Shown here: piece by piece, positions 13,301-25,300 of the stretch
Layout of the letters: the number at the start of each line of letters is the position of its first letter
Position numbering within the stretch: the stretch's first letter is position 1
Origin: Diatrype stigma
Lineage: Eukaryota > Ascomycota > Sordariomycetes > Xylariales > Diatrypaceae
DNA: 64,000 bases
Reading direction: 5' to 3'
Assembly: GCA_022225965.2 (NCBI GenBank)
Contig: JAKJXP020000032.1
Coordinates: forward strand, 372,001-436,000
The notes under the pieces: generated by a model
Databases searched by the model: none
What the model was told of the DNA's origin: nothing
What the model saw: only the letters and a program-made list of their open reading frames with translations
Program-made: the position numbers and the translations under genes

Positions 13301-13763
13301 CACCCCCATGTCGTCAGCTCAGGGGACCTGAGAACGAACCAACGAAAATACTGGTTTTAATCTTAATCGAGCTTGACTCCCCAACGCCTCCCTGCCGCCC
13401 TTTTGTCCCATTCCGCGCCGACCAACTCCTCCCTTTGAATTGATGTGCCGAGCTCCCATCAGCAAGATTCCAGACGTGGCTTGAGTGGAGAGCGGGGAGC
13501 AAACAAGCGAAAGGGATACAGAGTGTATATGTGCGCGTTTGCGCAGCTGTACGTGCGTGCGTGTGTATCGTGCGCCTGTGCGATATCGAGTCACGATTCA
13601 AAGAAATAAGCAAAAAGAGGTCGGACGATAGCGCGGCGAGCTCTGAGATTGGGCCGTTTCTTGACTCGAGACTCAGAAGGAGTCTAGGCAAAGCGAGAAA
13701 AGGAGCGCGGCCGAGAAGAGGACGGTAAAAAGAGGGCCACGGAGCCACAGAAAGACGGTCAAC
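10347..13763. other. Divergent intergenic region RPN2-CET1
   Basis: This 3.4-kb spacer separates two divergently transcribed housekeeping genes, so both promoters lie here. No gene is supported. Long minus-strand frames at 12538-13173 and 13314-13748 lie antisense to the likely CET1 leader and look like chance. Visible features are a 23-nt C homopolymer (12113-12135), repeated TAGGTA/ACCTA palindromes (about 10825, 11815, 12220, 12262, 12478), and GAAC/GACG tetranucleotide-like repeats at about 12950-13015. Confidence 0.6.
12113..12135 (+). repeat. Poly-C tract, 23 nt
   Basis: An uninterrupted run of 23 cytosines in the RPN2-CET1 spacer. The complementary strand is a G run that could fold into a quadruplex. 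Its length is prone to sequencing and assembly error. Confidence 0.95.
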
Positions 13764-14561
13764 ATGGATCTACGCGCAATGCTAAACACAGATGGGGGAG
13801 CAGGAGCAGGCGCAGGCGCAGGCGCGGGAGCAGGAACAGGAGAAGCAACAAGGGGGCCGGCGACGACGACGCCCGGTGCCAGCGGGGGAATCAGTGCGTC
13901 ATCCTCATCATCGCGACAACCATCTCAACCTCCCGCTCCGGGCCCCGTTTCGATGTCAAGTCCCAGCATCCCCATGAATGGCCTTCATGGCACACCATCA
14001 TCGTCGTCGGTAGCGCCTGTGACGCCGGTGCAGACAGGCCCGCCTCATAACGCCTTCAGAAACTACAGCCATTCTAGTCACGCCTCGCCCGTCATGCAAC
14101 ATCACGACTATCCACCATCTGCTGGCTCATACCAGTCGCCCACGAGCTATCACCCACCTCCGCCAGCTGGTCCTTTTGGGACCAGGCCACATGTTCCTCC
14201 TATCCAACCGCCTGGTCATGGTCATAGTCTTGGTCATGACACGCGATCGCCGGGGGGCGCATCTATGCCGGCGCCGTCTCCCTCCTACAGACAAACTCCG
14301 CCGGCATCATCGATAAATCCCAATGCACAAGGATATCCCTTCCCTCCGACATCCCAACCGCCACCTCCCGCAAGCCCTAGCCAACGGCAACAACAGTATA
14401 GTTCTCAGGCAGGCTACGGTCCCCGCGACAGCTACTCATCGCGACAACAATCGCCAGTCCCTCCGCCGATCGGCATGCCTACCATGCCTAGCAGGATGTC
14501 TAGTCAAGGTTCAGCAGCTTCGTCGTCACCTTATGGACAAGGACCGCATCCATCACAACAA

Positions 14562-14601
<40 letters not shown>

Positions 14602-17091
14602 CAATGCCACAAACACCCCCGATAGGAACACCAGGGGGGATTAGCGGTGGCAGTGCAGGGGGGCCAGGAGGAGCCGCGTATATTCAACATCAGCAACATC
14701 AGAGATCTCTTTCTGTCCAGTCCGTCACTACACCGACATCAGCTCATAGCCAACAACCGCCTTTCGGGCCTCCTTATGTGCAGGGAAGCCCAGTGACGAC
14801 AGCGCACCAGGCACTGCCACAGCAGCAGCAACAGCAGCATCTCGACCGCCATCCGTCCCAACGTCAATCGTCGCAACCACCAACTCCACTTGGACCACCT
14901 ATGTCGGGTCCCATCCGGCAATCACCAGCCACGACGTACCGAGAACCACCCAGTCCTTATCAACAATCCCAACAACAAAGAACACCTTCATCTGCCACAA
15001 TCGCAACAATCACAAACCTACCTTATCCACCTCAACCTCAGCCCATGCAAACTTCTCCTCCACCACCTGCACCCGCTACCATACAACAACAAAAACAACA
15101 GATCCTGCTGCAACAACAGCAGCACCAGCAGCGGATACAACAAGAGCAGCACCAGCAGCTACAGCGTCTCTCGAATAGTAGCTACAACGCATACGACGTC
15201 GCCGCCGCATCCGAGTCGCACCGTCGGTCTATGTCCCAGCATTCCAGGAGCGAGCGTGACAGGAGCATCAGTGTCTCACCTAAGACCCGCGTACCTAGCC
15301 TCCCGAGCAGTAGCTCGAGCCAGGACATCCTCCATCATCCTCACGCCCGACCACCAGCTCTATCCCAGTCGCATCCCCCACCGCCACCGCAGCCGCAGCC
15401 GCAGCCGCAGCCGCTGCTGCCCGTACAACCGCCGCCGCAACTGCAACCTCAGCCTCTGCCTCAACCCGCCTTCGTCCCGACACCGACCGCGCCAACAATG
15501 GATTCCCCAAGAGACGTGACAACACCCGCCAAACGCAAACTCGACGACCGAAACCTCTCTCCCGACGAACTACAGAGCAACCGACGCCCTCCTCAGCCTG
15601 CCGCTCCTCCGCCCGGGACAAATGGCAACCACGTCCCTTCTGACTCGCCCAACATGCCGCGTCCCAAGCGCGTCAAGTACAGTTCACCTCCTACCTGGGC
15701 CCAAACCGTCAAGGGACGTCATCTGAACGCGAGTCGGAACTTTTCTCTCAAGCAATACCTGAAACGGGTAGCCTCTGGAGGGAAGCCGGTGAATGGTAAC
15801 GCTCCCCCCCAGGACGGAGGTGTCCCGATCAAAGCAGAGCACACTTCCCGACACGCGTCGCCAGAAACGGCGCGGTCGGCCCACACGACTAGTGTCAATA
15901 CCACGGCTCCTGCCGTCAAAGCAGAAGACCACCCAGTAGTCAAACCCCAGGTCAAACCTCAGGTCGAACCCCCGGTCGATGCTGCTGCCGCGGCGGCGGC
16001 ACCGGCGGCCGCTGCTGCTGAACCAAGCGATGCTAAAATATTCAATGGCAAATACTTCCCGTGGGAACCGACCATTGACAACCAGAAGCCCATAGATCTG
16101 TTCTCCAAAGCCATCGGTGACTTCATCTTCTTCAACGTCCTCAACAACCGCAACATCGAGGAGATCCGGAGCCGTAACGTCCAGTTCGAGATCGAGGCTA
16201 AGCTAGGAACCATCATTGACAAGGCTACCAACGATCGCATAGTACTCCCCGTCCGAGCCGGAGAGTGCGTGATGAGTGACGAGGCCAGAATCGCCTTCCG
16301 TAGTTCCATGACCGAGGTGAGTGATTGGTTTGTTGACTACTAGCTTCATCTCAACCTGGGGTTTCCCCATTCTCGTCTTGTCTATAGTTATAAGCCTATG
16401 CTAATCTTATCACGCACATCTGCAGAGCCAGCATCGCGTGTTGAACCAATGGTTGAACCATCAGGTCCGAGAAACACACCCGAACAACCCGAGAGCCGCC
16501 TCACGTTTGGAAGTCAAATACGAGCACCGCCGCGAAACCGACCGCTTCTTTGAGCTGCCCGCCTCTCAGTTCATCCAACACCTCCCACACTGCGTCGCGG
16601 CTCTGCTACCTTCGACGTCGACGCTAAAGGCACGCGTCACGTATCACCAGCAGACGGAGGACATTCTCGCCAAGATCATCAAAGGCCGCGTCGCCGACCT
16701 GAACCTACACTTCCCGCACCTGCCGCTCGACTGCCGGGTCAGTGTCAATCTCGAATGGGAATGGGAAGGTCCGGCTGAGGAAATCATTTACGGGCAGATC
16801 CCCAATCGCGAGAGGCAGCCGGACCGCAACAAGGACCGCCTCAGCTACACGCACGGCTTCTACCAGGTCGACCTGACCCAAGTTACGCAAGGCGACCCGG
16901 GCAAGGGCGGTGTAGGTGCGCACGCCAGGCCGACGGACAAGGAACACGAGCTGGAAGTGGAGCTCGATGCGAACGCCATACTGGAGCACGGCAACCTTCT
17001 CGTGACGGGGCAATCCAACCGCTTCGAGAACCTCATCGATGGGTTTGTGGACAACATCCGCGTTCTAGCTAGGAGATGTCCCCCAAGTTAG
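13764..17091 (+). CDS. CET1: mRNA-capping RNA 5'-triphosphatase, CET1 type (TTM family)
   Basis: Exons 13764..16316 and 16426..17091 flank a 109-nt phase-0 intron (GTGAGT...CTGCAG, branch GCTAATC). They encode about 1072 residues. The start gives MDLRAMLNTDGG in good context. Residues 1 to about 755 are low-complexity Pro/Gln/Ser/Ala, with a Gly-Ala run at the N-terminus, a 15-Gln tract and proline/glutamine stretches. The catalytic triphosphate-tunnel domain follows. It has the metal-binding glutamate motifs FEIEAKLG (about 808-815), RLEVKYEHR (about 878-886) and HELEVELD (about 1025-1032), the three strands typical of fungal Cet1/Pct1. The enzyme removes the gamma phosphate of nascent pre-mRNA, the first step of cap formation, in the nucleus with the guanylyltransferase Ceg1. 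The N-terminal extension is far longer than in yeast Cet1 (549 residues). No guanylyltransferase gene is nearby. Confidence 0.92.
14556..14600 (+). repeat. CAA/CAG tract encoding 15 glutamines in CET1
   Basis: Three CAA codons followed by twelve CAG codons code for 15 consecutive Gln in the disordered N-terminal arm of the triphosphatase. The pure CAG part is a likely length-variable microsatellite. Confidence 0.95.
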
Positions 17092-18471
17092 TCGTTCGCG
17101 CCGTCAGTGCTTAGTTCGTTTATGCGAGTGCTGTGCTACCGTGTGTGCCCGGACCCCTTTGGAGCCCTCGCGGCCTGGTATTTTGCTCGATACTCTGCCG
17201 TGCGCAAACTGGCGATCACGATCGGAGTCATTATGACACACCCAACCAACTAGCCGCTACGTTTACCAGTGCTAGACTACATAAGCGTATCCTGTACTTG
17301 TATCACTTCGCCGAAAAGGTCGATTTAGATTCAGAAACGAACTGGGGTACGTCGGTGGACCGGCCTTCATGGGACTTCCCACTTCTTCAGCGAGCAGCCA
17401 TCGGGCTATATTGAGATTACCATTGTATGGAGATATACATAGACATATATGGCTTCATACTATACTGTCTTGTCTTGCCTTGGCTTGTCTTTGCTTTCGT
17501 CGGTCGATTGATCCGCGGGTTTGGGAAAGGCTCTTGGGCGACTGGGATTTTTCTCAACATGGGTACGGCATGACACGATACGAGAGGCTCGTACGAGGTA
17601 TGAAGCGGAGGGACTAGATACGTGGCGGGACGGAACATGGAGCATGGAACATGCGGCTTTCGAATGATGGAAGGAATAGAGGCTTTCTATTTCTTTATAT
17701 CTCTTAAGCGAGGTAGTCATGTAGGTAGCTGTTGCTAGATGCTAGGTGCTTTGTTTTTTTCCTGAATATGATACCACGTCTGGCGTTTACTTGAACTGTC
17801 CCCAACCCTTTCCGCCATTCATTCACTGCGAACCTGGATTGCCCGAAGAGAACGAGGTGGCTGATCTACACTGCAACCGATCATGGATTCCTGCGTAAAC
17901 AACCGAGTAGAAAGATAAGGAGGTCGGTTGACGGGTAGTGAGCACGATAGCATTGGCTAGCGGATTAGACGGACGTCACATCACATCTTTCTGTTCCCGC
18001 TGCTTGGCAGTTCCCATTCCCTGGGCCCCAAGGGCTGGACGGATGTTGGACAGTAGACGTTTGTATATAACCGCAACAGCCACCGCACACAGAGAAGCTT
18101 CCGAGTTTCGAGGAAGTCGCCGTACTCAAGACCACGACTGCATGTATTACGGTGTATCGTGTCGTATCGTATGCCATCATTACATTGAACCCGATTTTGG
18201 AATCCCTCGTTCAGCCAGTCCGTCATGCGCGACATACCCTCGTCCATTCATTACAGCCGCAGCATACCACCCATAAGAAACGTCAAAAGGGGTATCATAA
18301 CCAATAAAAAGAAAAATTATTCAACTCCATCAACCGCCCACACACCATGATCCCACATTGCTTAGGTATCCGTAACGCCGTCGATTATTGATCTTCGTCC
18401 AGCCAGGAAAAGGAGGGGGAGATCCCAAGGTAGTACGTCGGTAGGTGGTTAGGTCCCTAATGTCTGACTGA
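17092..18471. other. Convergent intergenic spacer CET1-MARVEL gene
   Basis: 1.4 kb between convergent genes, with no supported gene. It has short overlapping frames on both strands only. 3' UTRs of both neighbours should lie here. Confidence 0.6.
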
Positions 18472-19323
18472 TTATACACCCGGGTTGGCGGCCGGTCCGG
18501 TCTTGACACCGCCGCCGCGGCGCGTTTCGAGGAGGTCCAGGGCAGCGAGTCCTGTGAATATGGCCCTATTTTTTGGAAGCACAGTCAGTCAGTCGTTGGA
18601 TTCCACTGGTTTCAGGCATTTATTATCTCTGCCTCTGCCTGCCTTCCTGCTGATCCATTCTATCTCATCCAGGCGGCCACCATATACAAGGCACAGTTGG
18701 AGTTCGGATAGAAAACAGAAAAAACTCACCAGAGGAAGAACCCGAAGGCAACGGCGGCAGCTACGACACCGCCGCCACTGACGACGGCGAGGGCGATGGA
18801 GCCGGCGAACCAGAAGATGGCCGTGATGGTCGTGAGCACCGTGGCGGCGAGCTTGTGGTGCAGACTCGCCATGTACAGGGGCGTCAGGGCCACGTAGAGG
18901 AGCACCAGCAGCGTCCAGACCGAGTTGAAGAGCATGAAACTGACGCGCGGCGACGAGTAGCCCCAATACCCGAAGGCTCGGTGGGTGCCGCTCGCGACTG
19001 TTTGGGCGATCTGGGTTAACGCTGAATTGCAGATTTAGGTGCAGGGTACAATGCGACAGCCATGACTGTCTGTGTTACACGCGCAGCTAACTACGTAGCA
19101 GCTACGCATGCAGACTCATATCGCATGGCATGGCATGGCATGGCATCATGGGAGCATGGCATCATGGCATCATGGCATCATGCGATACCACATGACCGAC
19201 CATCCATACTTGGCTGGACTGTGGGGTAATTCACGTACTGTAAGCTGTCAGGATAAGCTCAATAACGGCGAACACGGCCGCCACGATGTAGGCTATGCTG
19301 ACATAGCTGAGTGCGGTCGCCAT
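18472..19323 (-). CDS. Small MARVEL-domain four-helix membrane protein
   Basis: Three minus-strand exons, 19323..19239, 19021..18730 and 18565..18472, join in phase to give about 156 residues. Intron 1 is 217 nt (GTACGT...TTCAG). Intron 2 is 164 nt (GTGAGT...AATAG). The start is the ATG at 19323. Hydrophobic segments lie at about residues 7-29, 56-77, 85-108 and 112-137. Between the first two is GYWGYSSPRVSF, the polar loop seen in fungal MARVEL proteins. The tail is short, charged and Gly/Pro-rich (LETRRGGGVKTGP). MARVEL proteins organise membrane microdomains and traffic. In fungi they include Nce102-like proteins. Its exact role is not known. Each exon is too short to stand out alone, and agreement of all three phases supports the model. 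Confidence 0.82.
19123..19182. repeat. CATGG/ATGGCATC short tandem repeat inside the MARVEL gene intron
   Basis: A pentamer run of GGCAT units passes into an eight-base unit ATGGCATC repeated about three times. It lies wholly within intron 1 of the MARVEL-domain gene, which helps explain why that intron is unusually long. Confidence 0.85.
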
Positions 19324-22300
19324 CGTTTCGGCGTAGGTAGGTAGCGGATTTCGGAGGTTGGTATATAGTATTCGAGCGGTTGGAAGTGTATAATTACTAT
19401 CTCGAGAGAGGAATAGCTATGAGTGACACGCGAGAGACAGACGGACACAACAGAGCAAGGGAGCTATTTCGCTGTTATGGTGGTGGTAGGTGATAGATAG
19501 TTAGCCCTGGGTTTGAATATTCTTTTGACTCAGGAATGCTGGGTGTTATTAATGACTAAATAGGTATTATGAGGACTAGGTCGTTAGTCAACAGACAAGA
19601 ATTCGGTTTGCAAGGATACCTTCCTGCGAATTATGATCAAGGACGGCAAGGAAGGGACGGACATACTTATACGAATATAAAGTGATCCCACGTTCGTGTG
19701 TGCATTACCGGAAAGTGCTTGGTTGTTGAGGAGCTATTCCCTGCCCGCCTGATCTACCTACGTAAGTAAGTAGCTACCTAGGCAGCTAATACCTAGTAGG
19801 GCAGAGAACCCGTGGGAGATGATAGACGTCAGGCATCGAGCTTTACAGCCAAAGAAAAACAGGGTCTATACCTTAGGCTATAGGCAGTATAAGGTTATTT
19901 ACTATCTACCTAGGTAGTGATTAGCTAACGATAAAGAGGTGTGTAAGCCGGGATTCGGCAATAGGGCCAATCACGTCCGTATAGGAAGCCACATCATGAT
20001 CATGAATCCTCAACAACGTTATGTGGTCGTGCGCAGCTGTCGGACTTTATGAAGAGCGACACGTAACTACCCGGCTTATTATGTAGATGGTTTCAATTCT
20101 CCTTCCTTGGGGCGCTTCGACCTCGACGATGCTTTGCGATTGGGTGTGTATGTACATAAATAAATTCCTACCACCTACTTAAGTAACTAACTTTAAAGCT
20201 AGCATGAAGCATGGCGGAGTGACGGCATCTTCCTCATGCTTACTACATAGTACGCATTTGCCATTAACTACAGCAACCTGAGCCACATGGAACATCTGCG
20301 TCACCAAGTCCGGACCTCTTGTATGACGACATTGTGCGTGTTAAGGCATACCCAGGGCTCTACCTTAGGCAGTCTCTTCCCATCAAGGCGTGCGATTGGA
20401 CAGAAGTGCGCCCCGTTCGAGCTGTCCTTGGCAGGCGGGGCAGTACTATAGCAAATGGCCAATGGCCAATGGCCAATGGCCAATGGCCAATGGCCAATGG
20501 CCAGTGGGCAGTGGGCAGTGGGCTGTATAGCTTCAGCCACTCACCAATTACGTATGAAGAATATGAAGCCTTAAGGATCCATAGATCTTAACACCTGCAG
20601 TATCATGCGTATGACCGACCGTCCAACCAGACCATGGCCTCAATGGCGAATGTGTTCCAGAACTCCATGTTCAGCTGTGTTCCCTAGATATGGGTGTCAC
20701 GATTTCTAGATGTATGTCATGTCTACGTAAGATAGGAGGATATGAGATAGACGGGGATATTCCAGAAGTCCACAGTCCCGGACTATGCCCGATATCAAAG
20801 CATTCCGGAACAGGTGACGAGGAGAAAAGCAGGAGACTTCTCTCAAGTAACGGCTTCATTAGGTCCGACAACGGATGGGACGAGATCACGCATGCCAATT
20901 GACCGCGACATGAGCAAACAAACGGCAACATGAGCTGTCCAAGAAAATTGGTGAGCTTGTCGAGGTGCAAATACACGAACCACGTTCACCCGGTTGTGAT
21001 ATTCCTCAGCAACAGTCGGCCTCATGTCGTGTTGCACCGGGAAACAGTAATAACCCATATTGAGGCAGTAATCAGTTATCAACCGAAGGCGCGTCCAAGG
21101 GGCTCCGACCAGATCAAGATATATACCAGTGGTGGCGTGGTCTAGGTTGGCAAACGTTTAGCTTTCTATATGGAGCTCTAATTCTGGTTGGGGGATAATA
21201 CCTACATGGGAGCTTATAAGACTACGCTGTCGCTGGATTGAAAATACCGAGAGCTGTCGATGCTATTGTGATAGGCACTTACGTCCTTTCTTACTTCCTC
21301 GATCTAGTACTTCTTCCTCACGGATGGTTTTGACTGCAAGGGTGTGATACTCTGAGATCATGGTTTCAAATGCCTGAGGTACGCACAAGTTCCTAAATAG
21401 ATAGAGGACCAGCTAATATTGCAGGACTCAACTTCGAAGCGAGAAGCTATCCTGGACATACATCTCGGATGCCTGGTCATGTCTTGGTCGAGGCTGGTAA
21501 AGGTGGCTTTCAAGAGCGCATCTGGTCTCCTAACCGGCTAGAGGGGTCCCTGGGTGCAACAAGGAGCTACTAACAAGTGTGTGAGGGCGACTGGCATATA
21601 TGGCTGATGTCGCGCTGAAGACAAGCTCGAGATGTGGCTCACATATCGTTCATATATGGATCGACTCTGTTCGACACAGTATAACCAATTGCCTGCCACC
21701 CAAGCTCAGCACGTTCCTGTTGTTCTTGACTGGCTGCTTTCCCTTCGAGATAGATAGTTCTCGAAACCCTTCCGAAGCATGGCCTCGCGCTTAAAGCATG
21801 CTCCCAGAACATGAGTACAAACACCACGATGACTCGCGTCAAAACAAGGTGAAAAGAGTACGAAACTTCTTCTAGATTGCTCTATGTCTCCCATTATCTA
21901 TCCGCCCCTTAGTCTCATCTAAGAAGATGAGGAACCAAGCAAGATCGCCGACACTGTCGAGGAGCCTAAGCCAAGCCCCTCTTGTAATAGTGCTTGTAGT
22001 GACCGATACAGACAATGACAACATCGAGACCAAAAGGATACCATAACCAAACATAAGACGTCTATTACGTTGGTCAGAAGCTACCACCTCACCCAGAGCG
22101 TTGTTGCCAACACTTCTTCCTCCTGGCCGCCGTCAGGGCGTCAACCCTCCAACCCAGTACAAGCTGCGGGCAACTCTATTATGCGGACCAACGCATCTGG
22201 TACGCATCTACAGAAACAATACCATAGCTGAGGCAATAGAGGCTAACTTGAGCATGTAGACCAAAGGCCGGGGTAGGGAGAAGGGACGAGATAGGGGACA

Positions 22301-25300
22301 TGAGAATGATTGACCGTATGACGGAACAATCTATCGATGGGTTATGTTCACCCTGCTACACACCCAAACAGGAGAGCAGATCTGAGCTGCTTGGAGCTGT
22401 AAGGGACTCTCTTGAGTTGAATGGCTCTATGAAGCGCCAATGTAACCAATGATCGCTGAGATATATAGTTGGGCTGCATATCTGTATGGTTCAGTGTTAC
22501 ATCCCAAATATTATTTTCTCGCCATTCACGATGGAGTAATTATGACTGATATGGCTTCAATTCAAATTGAACTGAAAGCCAGCCATTTCTACCAAGGACC
22601 AGTAGCAGACATTGCACAACAACCTCAGGTAGGTAGTGGCGAAGCTGTGCAGAGACTCTGCTCGGCTATTGCTGAGTTTGAGATTCAGCAATGATGTACT
22701 CAATCGTTAGGCAGGAGTCAAGTCAACCACTACTACGCGGCGCTCACACCGCCTTACGCTCATAACGGTACCAAAGACGAGATATTGCAATGACTGCAAT
22801 AAAACAGATTGGTGACCTGTAATGTAGGTCTGTCTGTCAGGGGGCGATCTGTCCACCCGAACGTTTGCTGCTGACTTCACTCATACAAACCTTTAAGGAA
22901 CCAATGAAAAAGCACCGTCTTAAGGCGATTGATGGGCCAAGAGTAAGATATTCGGGCGTCGGGCGAGTTAACCCCTATTCCAATGTTTAATTGCATGCTG
23001 ACGGCCGAACATGCAGTGCCTCTCAATCACACAGACTCGCACATATGCGGTCGTCGTCACATCGACAACTTAAGAACATAATAAAGTTGTAGTCAAAGCC
23101 TACCTATCAACTAGTGCCGGATGAGGGGTCCCTCTGTCGGTAAATGCTCACCCTAGAAGTGCCTTCGTCCCTCACGAACCAGTTTGGCTGCGGATCTATC
23201 TGATGCAGTATCGCAGTAGTACTAGATCCTGTTTCATCTCGAGGACGGACAGCAGGCACAGAAACCTCAGTGCCTGTTTTGACTAGCGAATCAGAAATGA
23301 GACACTTTGGTCAGGTCTATTTGAGAACTGCGGGGGGTACCGCCGGGACAACACGACGATAGGAGAGGCTTTACGGAAGCCCGGAATTTCGATAGCCCAG
23401 CCAGAGTCGAAGGACACAGATAATAGGCAGGAACTTTTGGGTTGGAACACAAAGATGTATGCAGTCTGAGTAGGACTGCGTCCCGTTCGTTAGTGAAAGG
23501 CTGAGTCGATAGTCACCTACCACCTAGCGATGCAAGAGGGTGGAAGCACCTGCCCCTACGCTCTGATTGGCATTTGTAGGGATGGACGCGCGGTATGATG
23601 ATGCTATAGACCTAGTGAGCGGGTGGCTGCTGGGGAACCTGAGCTGCGAGTAACCCTTTCGTTGCACGACTTCCAAGATGGTTCCCGCGACACGACCTCC
23701 TCCTATGGAGAAACTACGCCTGCCCACGTCCCACGCGACAGCTTGCTTGATTCTCAATAAAGGATACTCGCCGCTGCAGTGTCAGCTTCTACCATGCAAG
23801 CGGCAGGATGAGGTCCCATGCGTCGGATTGCGATGCTACGCTGGGCTGCGACCGCTATTCATCGGAATCTTCCCGATTTCCCTCAATGTGGGATCGCAGT
23901 AGCTGCAGGGGTTCGCGTGCAAGTGCGTATGCAGGTAGTGACCTGGGGAACAGGAGGCCACACTACTGGTGATGGCGAACGGTCTTCCTAGACATGCTAT
24001 ATACCTGTCATCTAGTAGTGATAGTTGCGGTCGCAGCAGATGTCAAGGTGTGAACGCTGAATGGAAGCTTGGCGATCGTCGGATTTGGGCCGAGAGATCT
24101 AACTTATAGGAACGTGGCAGTGGAAGGGTTTGGTTTCGAATCCTTTTGGATTTAAATAAAGCAAATGTCATTTGCGAAAGAAGCGGAAGGACTTAGAAAT
24201 ATCGATCGGAGGATTATGAATTGCGTTCCCATCGATTAATTCAGGAATCAGGAGTGAAGAGAATTGGCTGCCGGTACAATAGGGGCTATAGTCAGGGGTG
24301 TCAGGGGTCGAGGGGACAAGGCTTTGCAGCATACATGTATGTAGTAGTTATGCGCAGGCTTCACCAGGCCGACCAGTAATCTAGGTACCTAATGGGGCAA
24401 CGGTCCAGGGGTCCAGCCCACTAAGCCCAGGGCAGCCAGGGCGTCGGTAAGCCCCAACAACTTACCGGGCAGGGCAGCCGTCAACCCGCGAATCCGTGAA
24501 TGCTGCCAATACATTCATTCATACATATTTAGTAGGGAGTGAATATCGATCGGACAATTGGAAAGGGAAGGCTTTGCATTGCAGACTGATACGCCTCGCT
24601 TGCTTATCACACTATGGTGGCTTATTCTCATTTCCTATGGCCTAGGTATTGTTATAGTGAGAAGCAGCTCGGGTATTCTTGCTCGGTACCGCTGGGCATC
24701 GCAGTTCGGTATCATTGATGCTACTCAAGAAAACGCCCTGCGGAGGAGACGATGCGATGATACACACACCATCCTTACCCAAGTAGGTATGTTGCCGAAC
24801 TCCTATATTGTACGATATATTACTCCATATCACTCCATATTGAAACGCAGAGCCCAGAGCCCAGAGCGCTGAAAGCTGAAGGCACCAGGCATATGTCCCA
24901 ATTCCCATGGCTACACATACCTAGTAGGTCATTATCGTGTGATAGGCGATCAATGCATAGAATATGCAGCCTTGGTAAACCCGTTATACTACCTATTATC
25001 TACTAGATATGTAGTTGGTTATCCGTGGGGGCTGGCAAGATGTTCTCGCTGACCTGACCTGCTCTGTTGGTATAGAAGTTGCCGTCTGCACTGCAACCAC
25101 CCTTCTCGAGATTCATGTCTCTTCTGGAAGAAATGCTGTGCCTCCTATCGACAGTAAACCCCGCCATTTACCTACTGCCTACGGAGTGACTATCTCGGTA
25201 GCTACCTTACATACGAGCTATGGGATCTATATAGACGATAACCTCATACCCCATCCAACAACAACTACTATGGCTTCGTATGTAGGCATTTATCGCAGAG

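Noticed and set aside
13314..13748. 144-codon minus-strand open frame
   Set aside because: Lies antisense to the sequence just before the CET1 start. No family resemblance.
20301..20591. Short open frames across the heptamer array
   Set aside because: They are open only because a 7-nt repeat avoids stops in several frames. Repetitive translation, not a gene.
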